The notes beneath the pieces were generated by a model that ran no database searches, was not told the DNA's origin, and saw nothing but the letters and a program-made list of their open reading frames with translations. A stretch of DNA of 64,000 bases from Eretmocerus hayati (Eukaryota > Arthropoda > Insecta > Hymenoptera > Aphelinidae), in NCBI GenBank assembly GCA_029851415.1, contig CM056742.1:64847454-64911453 (forward strand). The letters are read 5' to 3'. The position numbers and the translations under genes were made by a program. Below are positions 11,064 through 22,323 of this stretch, in pieces (position 1 is the stretch's first letter; every line of letters starts with the position of its first letter).

Positions 11064-13118
11064 TTAGTAATCAAGTTCAAAATCATCCAACTTGGATGGA
11101 GGTTTTCGAGCTCGTTTTGGTCTGCCACTTTGAAGCGTTGAGGCTTCTTTTGAAGAACTGTCATTGAAAGCTGCTCGAGCTTCATGGGTATTTACACTGT
11201 CACTGAGAGCTACCTGAGCTTCATGGGTTTCAACACTGTCACTGAGAGCTACTTGAGCTTTTTCTTGGGGTGGAACACTTGCAGCCGAAGCTTGCTTATC
11301 ACACTCACTTTCGCTGTTATCTGTACATTCATCCTCATCTGTATCATCCTCTAAACTCTGGTCATTTTTCCAAATTCTTAGTTGACTAACATGAGCGGTC
11401 GAAGAAAATTGTCTGTCACTAAACTCATTCAATTTTTGCACTCTATACGTATCGCTAGGTAGAACTTCGGTCACAACTAACGGGCCACCAAACAAAGGCT
11501 GCAATTTTGTTGATTCACCTGTTGCTTTGGCGTCTCGTTTTACAAAAACAATGTCACCAACGCTGTATTTCACACCTAAAAATCGTTTTGGATCATATCT
11601 ACTTTTATACTGTGCTTGCGCTTTGGCAATATTTCTACGGATTTTAGCTTGAATTTCAGTTGGAGGTCGATAAGTTTCACAATGTGTTGTTAGATCACGC
11701 AAGTTTCCATCATCGAATCTAGGCAAGTAACCATAAAGAGCCTCAAATGGCGATTTACCCGTGGCTTTACTAAAAGATGAATTCAAGTCTCGCTCCAACT
11801 TTTTCAAATTGACATCCCAGTCATTATCCTCATCATTCACAGACGCACTACGCATTGACGGAAGGATCGTCTGATTTACTCTCTCTATCAACCCATTTGC
11901 TTGAGGGTGTCTACTGGAATTTAACGTGTGTTTTATCCCATAACTTTTACGAAGTGCAGCAAAAGCCTTACTAGTATAAGCTACCCCCCTATCAGAAATT
12001 ATACGTACTGGCGCCCCAAATGTTTCAACAAAACCTTTGCATTTCCTGATTGTGATACTAGAAGTAACACTTTTGACTGGATACAAACAGACATACTTGG
12101 TCAGACTATCAATAATGCCTAAAACATACTTGTTTCCTCTCGGAGTGGTGACAAAAGGTCCCAAGTGATCAATATGTACAGATTCAAACGGACGATTGCC
12201 CGGAGGTATCGGATGCAACTCGCCTTCAAGTTTCCCTGCCTTACGCTCATTCAAGATACATTCAAGACAATTTTTGATGTGCAGTTTAACATACCTACGC
12301 ATTCCCTCAAAATGATAATATTTACTCATCCTCTCAAGAGTTCTTCTGAATCCAAAATGACTTGTTAAATCATGGTACCTTATAACTAGAGCTTTTCGCA
12401 TGGATTTCGGAACAACATGAAATTGTCGCTTTACCTTATTTTCCTCAACTTCTCGGTACAACAAACCTTCATACAAAACGTAATCTTTTACAAGAGATTT
12501 TTCATACTTAGATCTAACAGACTCAGATTTCTGCAATATGTCAATTTTTATAGCAAGAGCTTGATCTGATCTCTGAAACATCAACAATTCGTTTTCGCGA
12601 GTAGTAATGTGAAAAACATCCTCACGCACAATCATTTCTTCGGGTTCATCTACAGGTGCACGCGACAAAGCGTCTACATGTTTCATAACCTCACCTTTGC
12701 GGTGCTTGATTTCAAAATCATACTCTGAGATCATACACACCCAACGCGCAATTTGCGAATTCTGAGTTTTCCACGCGTTTATATTCACAAGACATTGACA
12801 ATGGGTAACTATCGTCAACTTCAACCCAATTACAAACGGTCTCAATCTCTGCAAAGCCCATGCGATGACAAGCAATTCGAGTCGAGTAGAGTGGTACATT
12901 CTCTCTGACTCTGAGGTACGTCTACTTATAGCGTATACAAGTTTCAACTCATCTGACTCATTGTCAGCTTGGAAAAGCATCGCGCCTAAGCCTAGCATCG
13001 ATGCATCTGTGTGAAGTTCAGTCCTACTAGCTTTTGAATTATAAATCTGCAACGTAGGCTTTTCTAGCAATTTTTGTTTCAAAGTCGCGAATGCGTTTTC
13101 TTGACTTTCCGTCCACAC
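11064..13118 (-). CDS. pol: Gypsy RNase H and integrase (pol C-terminus)
   Basis: 684 codons, in the same frame as the reverse transcriptase. RNase H occupies about residues 1-155 (ELHTDASMLGLGAML; the later THCQCL has His where Asp is usual). An HHCC zinc module (HDLTSHF ... CLECI) lies near residues 245-290. The integrase core shows HIDHLGPF, SDRGVAYTS and the final Glu in NGLIERVNQT, the DDE triad. A GPF/Y-like module (PLFGGPLVV) follows near residue 525. The tail is acidic and holds three copies of a 14-residue repeat (AQVALSDSV.THE). The integrase inserts the cDNA into chromosomes. Confidence 0.92.
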   Translation of the reverse strand: MWTESQENAFATLKQKLLEKPTLQIYNSKASRTELHTDASMLGLGAMLFQADNESDELKLVYAISRRTSESERMYHSTRLELLVIAWALQRLRPFVIGLKLTIVTHCQCLVNINAWKTQNSQIARWVCMISEYDFEIKHRKGEVMKHVDALSRAPVDEPEEMIVREDVFHITTRENELLMFQRSDQALAIKIDILQKSESVRSKYEKSLVKDYVLYEGLLYREVEENKVKRQFHVVPKSMRKALVIRYHDLTSHFGFRRTLERMSKYYHFEGMRRYVKLHIKNCLECILNERKAGKLEGELHPIPPGNRPFESVHIDHLGPFVTTPRGNKYVLGIIDSLTKYVCLYPVKSVTSSITIRKCKGFVETFGAPVRIISDRGVAYTSKAFAALRKSYGIKHTLNSSRHPQANGLIERVNQTILPSMRSASVNDEDNDWDVNLKKLERDLNSSFSKATGKSPFEALYGYLPRFDDGNLRDLTTHCETYRPPTEIQAKIRRNIAKAQAQYKSRYDPKRFLGVKYSVGDIVFVKRDAKATGESTKLQPLFGGPLVVTEVLPSDTYRVQKLNEFSDRQFSSTAHVSQLRIWKNDQSLEDDTDEDECTDNSESECDKQASAASVPPQEKAQVALSDSVETHEAQVALSDSVNTHEARAAFNDSSSKEASTLQSGRPKRARKPPSKLDDFELDY

Positions 13119-13172
13119 GAAAGTTTGAGTGCTTTTTGTAAGATCAGTTAATGGAGCAGCTAAATGAGCAAA

Positions 13173-14087
13173 TTATGGAACAAAACGGCGAAAGAAACTA
13201 ATCAAACCCAAAAATCTGCGTACATCATGGACATTCTGCGGACGCGGAAATTCTGCTATCGCGCTCGTTTTTCTGTCTCCCGGAGCTACAACCCCCTCCC
13301 CAATTATAAACCCTAAAAATTCAATCTGACGCATACCAAACGCACACTTTTTCAAATTCAAGGTCAAGTGACCCTCTTTTAAGGCTTCAAGAACTGCAAG
13401 AAACTCCATTAATTCTTTCCACGAGCCAGCAAAAATGCACATATCGTCGTGCAAACTAACGACAATTTTTCTGCGTTTTGGAACTCTAAGTACAAAATCA
13501 ACTATTTTATTAAAATATGCAGGAGCATTTGTCAATCCAGGTATTGCTCGCAAAAATTCACCTGATTGAGTCTCTGTTCGAAAAGCAGTCAATTTTCTCG
13601 CACTCTCTGTTAGAGGCATTTGCAAAAAGCCTTGGGCCAGATCAAGTTTTATAAAATATGTACAACCATGAAGAAGCTCTAAAATTTCATCAAAACCAGA
13701 AATTGCAGTATGAACTCTTTTAGTGAGAGCATTCAACCGTCTTAAATCTAAAACCATACGGGCAGTGCCATCAGACTTTCTCACAAGGAACGCTGCACTC
13801 GCCCACTCAGAAGTCGTTTCACCTACAATCTTATATTTCTTATATTCAGTTACAATATTATTCAACTCACGACGGTCTCTTTCACACAACTTATGCGGTT
13901 TCATAGCAATAGGTTGAGCACCATCAATTAATTCTATGCCCATTTCACACACATCAGTACATCCAAGCTCACTCACATGCTTAGCTATACATATTCGAAA
14001 ACCGTTTAAAATTTGCAGTAGCTCTGCTTTTTCTTCCGGAGTAACACGCTCATCAGTCTTGACTTCATCCTCCGTGATTGCGTCTAA
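13173..14087 (-). pseudogene. pol: Gypsy reverse transcriptase
   Basis: The open part from 13976 covers the fingers and palm: an RKSDGTARMVLDLRRLN block, the KLDLAQGFLQMPL block (first catalytic Asp), the FLRAIPGLTNAPAYF block, and the active-site region LHDD in place of YxDD, then the thumb block RRFLGLISFFRRFVP. The coding frame also extends upstream to the TGA at 14088-14090. The catalytic box has lost Tyr, so this copy is probably dead even apart from its stops. A TAA at about 13170 interrupts the frame before the RNase H part. Confidence 0.92.
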
Positions 14088-15164
14088 TCACGGGGACACC
14101 ATAGGAACAGACTCAATACTCATTACCGGTTCGCCTACTATGTCATTGATACGAACTGTATGAGATTTATCACCAACATTAACAACAGGCATGCGTAATT
14201 CTCCCGCACCTGTCCGAACATTTATAAATTTTACTTCACAAGGTCCAAGCTTGACTTCTCCCGTCGCGCGCGTTTTCACACGAGGAGGTTTGTCTTGGAA
14301 AATACTGGGGCCAATATTTGAAAAGATCAAGTCATGCCCGATTCGCGTATACATAAGATCAAGCGCTTCGGTGTACGGTCGACCTAAGAACACGTCCCAC
14401 GATTGCGTATCATCTGTCACTACACAAAATTCAATCAGTTTCGGTTTCAAACTATCAAGAACAGTTTCAGCGGAAACGATGCCTTGAGAAACAATCTCGC
14501 CATTGCCAAAAGCTTCTAAGACTCTCGGAGCCCCACTCATGCGCAATCCCGCGCGAAGCGCCGCAGACATTCGAATTGTGCACACACTCGCACCCATGTC
14601 AACAAACGCTCGCATCTTTACACCACTAATCGATACATCACGATAGAATTTTTCACCAGAATCACTCGTAGAACACACACTAGAAACAATCTTCATTTCT
14701 TCGTTTTCCGGACCATCATATTTTCTACACTTATTTGACACATGGCCTTGCATACCGCACGAATGACGAGTAACCGGGGTTGTACAAAATTTCGCAATGT
14801 GCCCAGGCAACTTACATTTATGGCACGTACGCACTAATTCACTAGAACTCACATCACTGTTACGAGGAAAATTGTTGGGTTGGGCTGAAACGCCTGCTGT
14901 CGAAGAATTCGCTGAACTCGAAGTGCTGTTGTTGTGCTGCGAAGAATTGGGAGCGCCGCTTCTGCCGGTGCTGTTATGGTTGCGCGAACCGTTGGAAATC
15001 GGTGCGCCGGTTCCCGCCGGCGCCGATGATGATGGTTTCGCAGCTGCAAACCGCTCACGTCGAAATTTGTCTAATCTTTCAAACTTTACCAAATCCTGAA
15101 GAATTGCATCAGTGGTCTCGTAATTTCTGCCTAAAATGTGGCTAGCCAGGTCCTTGGGCCACAA
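14088..15164 (-). pseudogene. Gypsy gag C-terminus (zinc knuckles) and protease
   Basis: About 358 codons. A Ser/Asn-rich linker (residues 40-105) is followed by two CCHC-like knuckles (CHKCKLPGHIAKFC, then CGMQGHVSNKC with its first Cys-x2 spacing reduced to SC), and by an aspartic protease with the catalytic motif DMGAS in place of the usual DTGAS near residue 190. A later ILG-like segment is not clear. The frame is the same as that of the capsid part upstream and of the reverse transcriptase downstream; stop codons TGA stand at both borders. The Thr-to-Met change in the protease motif would probably impair it. Confidence 0.85.
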
Positions 15165-15182
15165 ACCAGCTGCAACTGCATC

Positions 15183-15841
15183 TCAAATTTCCTCAACACT
15201 AAAATCGAGCCCGTCGCATAGCCAAACTTTTTCCAAAAAATAATCTTGAATTGTTTCACCTCTCATCTGAATACGATCACCCATCTCTTTTAATTTTTCT
15301 AACTTGCTGAGCTTTGTGACAAATATTGATTTAAATGACGTCAAGAAAGCAGCATAATCTGTAATTGTTTCCACTCGGGTCAAAAACCAAGTATAGGCAG
15401 AACCTTTCAAGTGCAGCTTTGCAATACTAAACGCAATAGCGTCAGACCATCCGTTGACGGCCTTGAGAACTTCCAACTCCTTCAGCCAAGCATCGGCTTT
15501 GCTCCGAAAAAATCGCGAACTGCACTATGCATGCTGGGGTTAATAATTGGTGGCTGGTCGCGCCTGGGTTCCGCAAGCGGCACCTGCAGCACACGCTGCA
15601 TGGTGATGTTGATCGCGTCGAGAGCATTGGGGAGACCTGAGAGGTCGACTACCGGTGGAATTCCCGCACGAAGTTGTTGAAGTTGCTCCTGGCATTGTTC
15701 CTGTTGACGCTCAATTTGCCGATGCGCTGCCTGGAGACTGCGCTCCAACTCTGCAACTCTAGCGAGAGCTGCCAGACCGCCATCGTCCTTCTGGTGGTTA
15801 TTATGGCGTCCGCCTACTATTCGATCGTCGTTATTAGGCAT
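15183..15841 (-). pseudogene. gag: Gypsy gag, N-terminal and capsid part, one frameshift
   Basis: The most likely start is the methionine at 15841 (MPNNDD), because the upstream 30 codons are in the leader close to the LTR. The first 120 residues contain a Gln-rich coiled-coil-like stretch. A one-base indel in a T6 run near 15505 shifts the frame, and the capsid-like part with the motif LKGSAYTWF and a following helix-rich segment continues to 15183. An in-frame TGA just after 15183 separates it from the zinc-knuckle region, which continues in the same frame. Gag packages the RNA in cytoplasmic particles. Confidence 0.85.
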
Positions 15842-15933
15842 TTTCCATCGACGCACAAAACAAACAAGCACAAAGCTCCACAAAGTCACGAGAGAAAAAA
15901 GGATTTTTCTCTTACACAAACACTTGAACACGC

Positions 15934-15952
15934 GGCTATCCCACTTCTGAAG
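15934..15952 (-). other. Primer-binding site, probably internal to tRNA-Leu
   Basis: Directly after the 5' LTR the minus strand reads CTTCAGAAGTGGGATAG. The part TCAGAAGTGGGAT is complementary to the 3' acceptor/T-arm region of an insect-type tRNA-Leu, but the complement of the terminal CCA is missing, so priming would start a few bases inside the tRNA. The tRNA match is from memory of tRNA-Leu sequences and is an inference. Confidence 0.45.
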
Positions 15953-16304
15953 TGTGAGGGGATTTGTCAGGAATGAATGCCGGTTTAGAATAATGAATAT
16001 ATATTGTACACTAGAAATAACAACTGAAGATACAAAAGATCAAATGTACTACTCCAAGAATGCGCGTGCACAGTCCGCCACGGCTACCCTGGTCTATTGC
16101 GAACGTCGCGGAACGACCACGAGGACACGGCCTCCCGCAGCACGAGCTGTCGTTAGCTCGGCTGCCTCAACGAATCTGATGCGACGGCACGGAGTTGCCG
16201 CACGCGAGTCGCGGCAACGACGAGCCGTCCGCTCACGCCCTCTATCCACACACATACATGCATAAACTCCATAAGTGATGGGTATGAGTATAAAATCGCT
16301 CACA
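15953..16304 (-). repeat. Gypsy 5' LTR
   Basis: This is the uninterrupted 352-base LTR. It matches the two halves of the other LTR almost base for base, and its length equals 1838 minus 1486, the length of the split copy after removing the insert and one duplicated AC. Confidence 0.95.
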
Positions 16305-16683
16305 CAAGCATTTTAATTTTTTGGTTAGGGGTTGAAACAATCAAACGTATGTGTCTAAGAAAATCAATAACTCATCGGAATGAATACAGTCTTGATTCGT
16401 TTACCTAAGAGAGCACTAAAAAGTAGAATTCCTCAGAACTGTTATATGTGTGATTGTTCACAAGTTTTAGCACCTAACAGATTCGGTGTACAATGTTCGT
16501 TATTCTTGCGGTCGATTGCGTCTTTTTGCTGATGTCATTCGAAGTTTTTTCCAAAAATTTCATTCTCAAAACCGCGTTGTACAAGTCGAAAATCGCGTTG
16601 AACAAAAAAAAGGTGGCAATTCAAAAACCGCGTATAACCAAAACCGCGTTGACCGAAACCGCGTTGAACGAGGGACGCCTGTA

Positions 16684-17390
16684 CATAAAATGATCATCTT
16701 CCTTATGGTAACCCTTGACAACTGGGTGGGTTCTGTAGGATCTATCAACAATATCATAAATGCTGTACACCTATGTCAATATTCCATGAATCTCATTTCC
16801 CTATCATCTTGTTTTGGGTCCTGTCAATAGTTGTAGTCTACTGCCAGTCTGAATCTCCAGGATAATTTCAAAATATTATACAGTCTCATGATCAAATTCG
16901 TGGAAATCACTCATTGTATGCGCACTATTTCATGTTTCCTCAGATTTTGACCAAGTTCAAGTATATAGGTGTATTTTGGTGATGTAGACAGGCCTCTCTT
17001 GACCAAGACTGTAATAGGAAGATGTTCCTAAATATCTAATATCATGGGAAATTACATCATGATACTTATTTTATTTTATTTTATTCTTCATTTTATTTTG
17101 GAAGATCGAACGGGCACGAGGGCCCTATAAACATCAATGTAATGAAGATTCTTCTACAATATTTGAATTATCAACTTAATACTAATAAATCAAAGGAATT
17201 TGATTTACATTTGATTTGCCATCAAACAAATGCTCGAATAAATTGGGTACCAAGAACTATCGAGAGCCAGCCAGATTGACACTTGACTTTGATCAATTTA
17301 TGAAGTGTTGTTCTTGTGAAAATTTACTTTTGCTAGATTCTTTAATCGCAAGGCCCGTGCTTACTGGAAGTCGGCTTCTTTCAAAATAAC
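16684..17390. other. No recognisable gene; short TTTTA repeat
   Basis: A short (TTTTA)n run stands near 17069-17096. Otherwise the stretch is AT-rich, without long open frames or inverted ends. Confidence 0.5.
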
Positions 17391-17718
17391 CCAGGAGGGT
17401 GTTTCAGATCCAGGTTACGGATTTGGCTGAAACCTAAGAAATAGTCTCATTTCAACACCAAAAGATGAAACCCGAAATTGTGTACCCTAACGCTCAAGCG
17501 TTTCCGAGCTACAGCCAAGGACATTAGTATTGTAGGTATACCTATATGTATGATTTTGAACATAGGCCTGTATGAGCAATGCCAATGTGCTTGGCTGTAG
17601 CTCGGAGACGCTTGAGCGTTAGGGTCTATAATTTTGGATACCGTTTTCTTGTGCTAAAAGAATACTAGTTCCGGGGTTTCAGCCGAATCCGTGATCCGGA
17701 TCTGACACACTCCCCTGG
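17391..17718. mobile_element. Palindromic MITE, copy 2 (GGATTTGGCTGAAAC family)
   Basis: The ends CCAGGAGGGTGTTTCAGATCC and, inverted, CCAGGGGAGTGTGTCAGATCC define 328 bases, and the inner parts ACGGATTTGGCTGAAACC, CCCTAACGCTCAAGCG and AGCTACAGCCAAG all have inverted partners. It forms a near-complete hairpin with a loop near 17550. It belongs with the copy at 8223-8533. Confidence 0.75.
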
Positions 17719-18985
17719 CAAAATCAAATTTAGTGTCAAAATGTCAGGTCCGTGCTTCGCTACCGCGTTATTCGCGGGAATACATCCCATTAGAATTTTT
17801 GGAAGTGGGACTTGCGGTTGGCACATTTTGGATCCCCAAATATCGAAATTTTTGCATATACGACCCTAAACACACGATACTTTTGTCGTCGCACAGAAAC
17901 CAAGGTCTGTGCCTGTTCACAGAGTGTTCAGATTTTAAAATGAAAATGCATGATAGTGCGAATGATTCTCGGAGTGTTATAATTCGTCCTCTTGGCACTT
18001 TCCTTTCATTTACAAAGTCAATGTGCTCTGGGAACTGAAACGCAGTCGAAATCGAGAATCTATGACAAACAAACTCGTTGCAAAGTGAATGGATTGAGAA
18101 CAAAGAAGTGCTGTGTAATTTTCCAAAACTCCCCTATTTAGTACCCAATTCCCTGCCATTATTTTCCCCTATTCCTCTATTTTCGGGGTGCTGAGCGGCG
18201 ACGAAGCCTGCTGAAATACCTTGTGCGAAACGGGGAATCAAGCAATGAGTTTTCGGAGTTTAAAAGAAGACGAATCGAATCCCATCTGGTTTATGAGTGT
18301 GCCTTGATCCAGACAAATATTACGAAGCTTCAAAGCTCATAAAGTTATCGCGCCACTGGCTCTGAAAATGGTCATTTTATGATGGCATACTCAGGAGACG
18401 TAAAGCACAGGATTGGAATGTCATGCTATTTTTCCTTCATCAAAGAAAGGATATAACCGCACTGTTCTGAGTTGCAAGTGTCGACCGGTATTTTTGTGAG
18501 AAGCTAAGGAGAAATATTTGAATCCCGATGGTAAGCTAAACAAGCCTCTAAATGTGATGGTATCGCGAATTTCTTGATTTTTACATGGTGTACGGCTGAA
18601 ATATGAACAAAATAACACCACAGTATACTCTGGAAATTGAAATGAGACTCATAAGTCGTGACTCGATTTTGGAAATTGACATCGAATTTTGGAAAAATCA
18701 ATGATAAAATTCATCTTGAAGTCAAGTTAGGCGAAATTTAATCCCTATCAATCGTCTAAACAATGTTTTGAATCGAATCTACTCGATTGGAGTTGATTCA
18801 CAAATGTTTCGAGAGTGGAATTCCGTACTTGTCGTTCTGAACCAGATACCTTGGCCTGGAAGACAGTGGCACCACTTTTTTTACATGTTTTCGAGGTCTT
18901 AGAATGACATAAAATCCATTCCAAACGTGTGCGATGGAATTTTTTTTTTCCATTTCGGAGGGTCTATAGTTAAAAGTTCCATGAA
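17719..18985. other. No recognisable gene or element
   Basis: Open frames of up to about 110 codons lie on both strands near 17733-18103, but they mirror each other and contain no motif. The stretch may be old transposon sequence. Confidence 0.4.
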
Positions 18986-18989
18986 AACC

Positions 18990-19580
18990 CTCACCTGTTT
19001 AATTTTCTCTCACTCTATTCTGGGGCAAAATTGGATTTAAAAAATATCATGGCACATGACTTTGACGCAGAATGATCCCAACTTTCAGAATATTCCATCA
19101 GATTTTGTCTAAGATTTGAGGTAGCAACAATTTCTCGAAATTTGATGTAAAAATTGATACACTTCGTGTTTTGCTCCTACAGGTCACATTTGAGACAAAA
19201 TCTGATAGAATATTCTGCAAGATGAGATCATTCTATGTCAAAATTGTATGACGTGATATTTTCGTGATGAATTTTTGCTCTAGAATAGAGCAAGACGAAA
19301 TGGAACAGGTGCCAGCCTCGGGATCTCTATAAGCAGCCAATTTTATACATTCTTTTCTCTCCAAGCTCCGTGCTCGGACAGGAAAGGTCGTACAGGAAAC
19401 TTTCAAAAAAGGAAATTGTAGATCTTGAAACGAGCTACAAGATCTCGTGAGGATTTTTGTGATCCGACCTTTCCCGTCAAAGTTGTCGGTGATCCACTCA
19501 AAAAGCACTTGAGGAATGTTTGAAACACATGCATCGATAGATTTTTTTGTGGTCTTCAAGATCCTCTGTTCAGAATTTTT
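18990..19580. mobile_element. Diverged copy of the 1.1-kb foldback element
   Basis: About 600 bases match the interior of the element at 48971-50062: shared strings include AAAAAATATCATGGCACATGA, TTGAGGTAGCAAC, TTCGTGTTTTGCTCCTA and GATAGATTTTTTT. The two halves of the sequence are also inverted relative to each other around 19165. The outer ends are not preserved. Confidence 0.7.
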
Positions 19581-20754
19581 ATACGATAGAGGGGTTCGAA
19601 GTTCTTATGGATCTAGTGAGACCATGCATGATCCATCAATTCTGGAAGGTACTGTATATTCTCGTATTTGAGTGCACCTGCGCCCTGAGTATCGAACTAT
19701 CCCATTTTTATAAATATAAAAAGTTAGTGTTCACTAATTCACACCGTACATTCTTTTTTGGCAGTATTATTAGACGAGGGGAAAGAAGTGGCTCGGATCG
19801 ATCTGAAACAGATTGCCCATCTTCTGCCATGATTTCTGAGAAGAATTTATTTGATTCCCGATCGCGCAGTCAAGGAATTAGGTTTGATAAAATTGCTGCA
19901 GCAACAGTTACTGGATTCAGATCAATTTATCCCGACAAACAGGGGCTCACTCTACTTCTCATATCAAGACCATAAATTTTTTGTAGCACGTGGCAAATTT
20001 AGGATCCGAAACGACTCAAGGAATGATTGATGAAAGTAACATGCTAAACGAGAGACTGTACTTAACATTCGTACAGCATGATTCCATGGAGTTTTTAATT
20101 AAGAGTCACTTCGAGTTCGACGGAAAAGTTTTCTCAAAATTTTGGGAGAAGTGTCTATGAGGTAAACGCTCTCTACCAAGCTCAACTTTGCAATTTCTTT
20201 CCTACTTGGTTAGGAACTATCTCGAAAATGTTTGCGTACACAATGGAGTAGGTGCAGTTTGGTTCTTACTATTTTATTCATTCTTATCCAGAATAAATCA
20301 ATTTGGCCAAGAAATGGCATAGTGCGATAATCGTTCACACTACACATACACTGCAGTATATATGGCGTACCGTCGGTGACTGTCGGCTATCGCGCAATGC
20401 CGCACGTTCGCGTCTAGACTTAACGAGACTTGCTGTTGAGGCGAACAAGATCTGTTTCAGCTCTCGGCTGTCCTAACAGCAATACTAGTACGCTGTTCTA
20501 CCACAGAACTCGGCGCGCGAAGTGGCGCTACGTATTTTGCGAGCTAATGACACACTCTGCTTTATTCATTCTGGCTCTCCGCGAATCTTAGCACAGACCT
20601 TCAAATGCGGATCTAGTAAAAGACGATTTTTGGACCTGAGCCTATTAGCGCAGGTTTTTCAGTGTACAAATCGTCTCTGACTTCGTATCTTGGAAAATTT
20701 TGAGTTACATCAAAATGGAATATAATTATCAGGTTGCACGGCGACCACATCGCC
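19581..20754. other. No recognisable gene or element
   Basis: An open frame of 142 codons at 19547-19975 has no motif and overlaps the foldback copy. Around 20340-20560 the sequence is GC-richer with several GCG motifs, without terminal repeats. Confidence 0.4.
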
Positions 20755-22002
20755 TTCATAACGAATTCTGACAGACACACGTATACCAAACATCCACAAG
20801 GTGCTTATTGATGTGGAGAATGCCTGCTCTGGGATTACTGGAACCCTAGGAATTTCTTACCACCCGAGGAAGGGCCGAACAATGGTGCAGAGCCCGGGAA
20901 TCATGGAGTTATCGAGTTCAGAGTGGATTCATAGCGAATTCTGACAGGCACACGTGTGCCGAACATCCACAAGGTGCTTATTGATGTGGAGAATGCCTGC
21001 TCTGAGATTTCTGAAACCCTCTGAATTCGTTACCGCCCGAGAAGTGCAGAGAAACCAGTGGAGCTCGCGGAGTTCAGCGAGATATCGAGTTCGGGGTGCA
21101 TTCATAATGATTTCTGACAGATCGACACGTGCAAAACATCCACAAGATGACCATCAATGGAGAGATTCTTCCTTATGAGATTCCTGAAACCCTCAAAATT
21201 TATTACTGCCCAAGAAGTGGATAGAATCCATTGGATCTCGCGGGAATCAGCGAGATATCGAGCTCGGATGGGATTTATGGAGGATTCTGACGGACAGACA
21301 CGTGCCAAACATCTGAGAGATACTCACTGGTGTTGAGAATGCCTGCTCTGAGATTCCTGGAAACCTCAGGATTCATTACCGCCCGAGAAAGGGCCAAAAA
21401 CGGTGCAGAGTCCGGAAATCATCGAGTTATCGAGTTCAGAGAGGATTCGTAACTAATTCTGACAGACAAACATGTGCCAAACATCCACAAGATGACCATT
21501 GATGTAGAGATTGCCCCTTCTGAGATTCCTGGAACCCTCAGAATTTAATACCCACCCAGAAGTTGACAGAAACCAGTCGATCTCGCGGAATTAGCGAGAT
21601 AACGAGTTCGGAGTGGGTTTATAAAGAATTCCGACAGACAGACACGTGCCGAACATCCACAGAGTGCTGATTGATGTAAAGAATGCCTACTCCCGGATCC
21701 CTGGATCCCTCACAACTCATCACCGCCCGAGTAAGGGCCAAAAAACGGCGGTGAGCCCGGAAATCATCAAGTTTCCGAGTTCGGAGTGGACTCATAACGA
21801 ATTCTGACAGACTGACACGTGCCAAACATGTACAAGATGATCATCGATGTGGAGAATGCCTGCTCTGAGATTTCTGGAACCCTCTGAATTTATTATCACC
21901 CGAGAAGTGCAGAGAAACCAGTGGAGCTCGCGGAATTCAGCGAGATATCGAGTTCGGAGTGAGTTCATAATGAATTCTGACTGACAGACACGTTCGAAAC
22001 AT

Positions 22003-22287
22003 TTTAGAATCAAAGATGTTATTTTTGTGGATCGGACGAGCGATGAATTTTTGATCGAATTAAATTCGATCATTATAATGCATCTGAGTTCCATCAAATA
22101 TACATGGAAATTTGCAGAGCATTTTTTTTTTGAAAGAAAAACACAGATGAAAAAAATTCTTTCCCAGGTGAGGCTCAAACTCACAATCTCCCGCTTTCCG
22201 GGCGGTTGCGTTACCAATTACGCTACCGGGGCAATTACGGAGCTTTACTCATTCTAGGTAAGAATCCCTCGTCTGTGTGTTTCTTTC

Positions 22288-22323
<36 letters not shown>

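Larger units (their letters stand above)
9062..16308 (-). mobile_element. Complete Ty3/gypsy LTR retrotransposon with CAAG target duplication
   Basis: Two LTRs of 352 bases bound a gag-pol region on the minus strand. The 5' LTR is 15953-16304; the 3' LTR is 9066-10903, split by a 1484-bp insertion. On the plus strand each LTR begins TGTGAGGGGATTT and ends CGCTCACA, and the LTRs are nearly identical, so the insertion is fairly young. CAAG flanks the element at 9062-9065 and 16305-16308. Order of domains along the minus strand is gag, CCHC knuckles, protease, reverse transcriptase, RNase H, integrase, which is the Ty3/gypsy order. There is no env-like open frame between integrase and 3' LTR. 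It is inactive: one frameshift and three in-frame stops in gag-pol. Confidence 0.95.
8580..16681. mobile_element. Pogo/Tigger-like inverted-repeat element, split by a gypsy insertion
   Basis: The left end starts CAGGCGCCCCTCTTCC at 8580 and the right end is its inverted counterpart, reading CAGGCGTCCCTCGTTC on the minus strand from 16681. Each end is followed by copies of (A)ACCGCGTTG. TA stands directly outside both ends (8578-8579 and 16682-16683), as expected for Tc1/mariner/pogo target duplication, and CAGGC starts resemble Tigger-type termini. Subtracting the gypsy element and one copy of its target duplication (9066-16308) leaves about 859 bases without a transposase frame, so this is a non-autonomous copy that was later invaded. 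Confidence 0.75.

Noticed and set aside
22161..22232. Functional tRNA gene
   Set aside because: The acceptor stem has mismatches, position 33 is C and the sequence lies inside a retroposed insert, so it is a relic.
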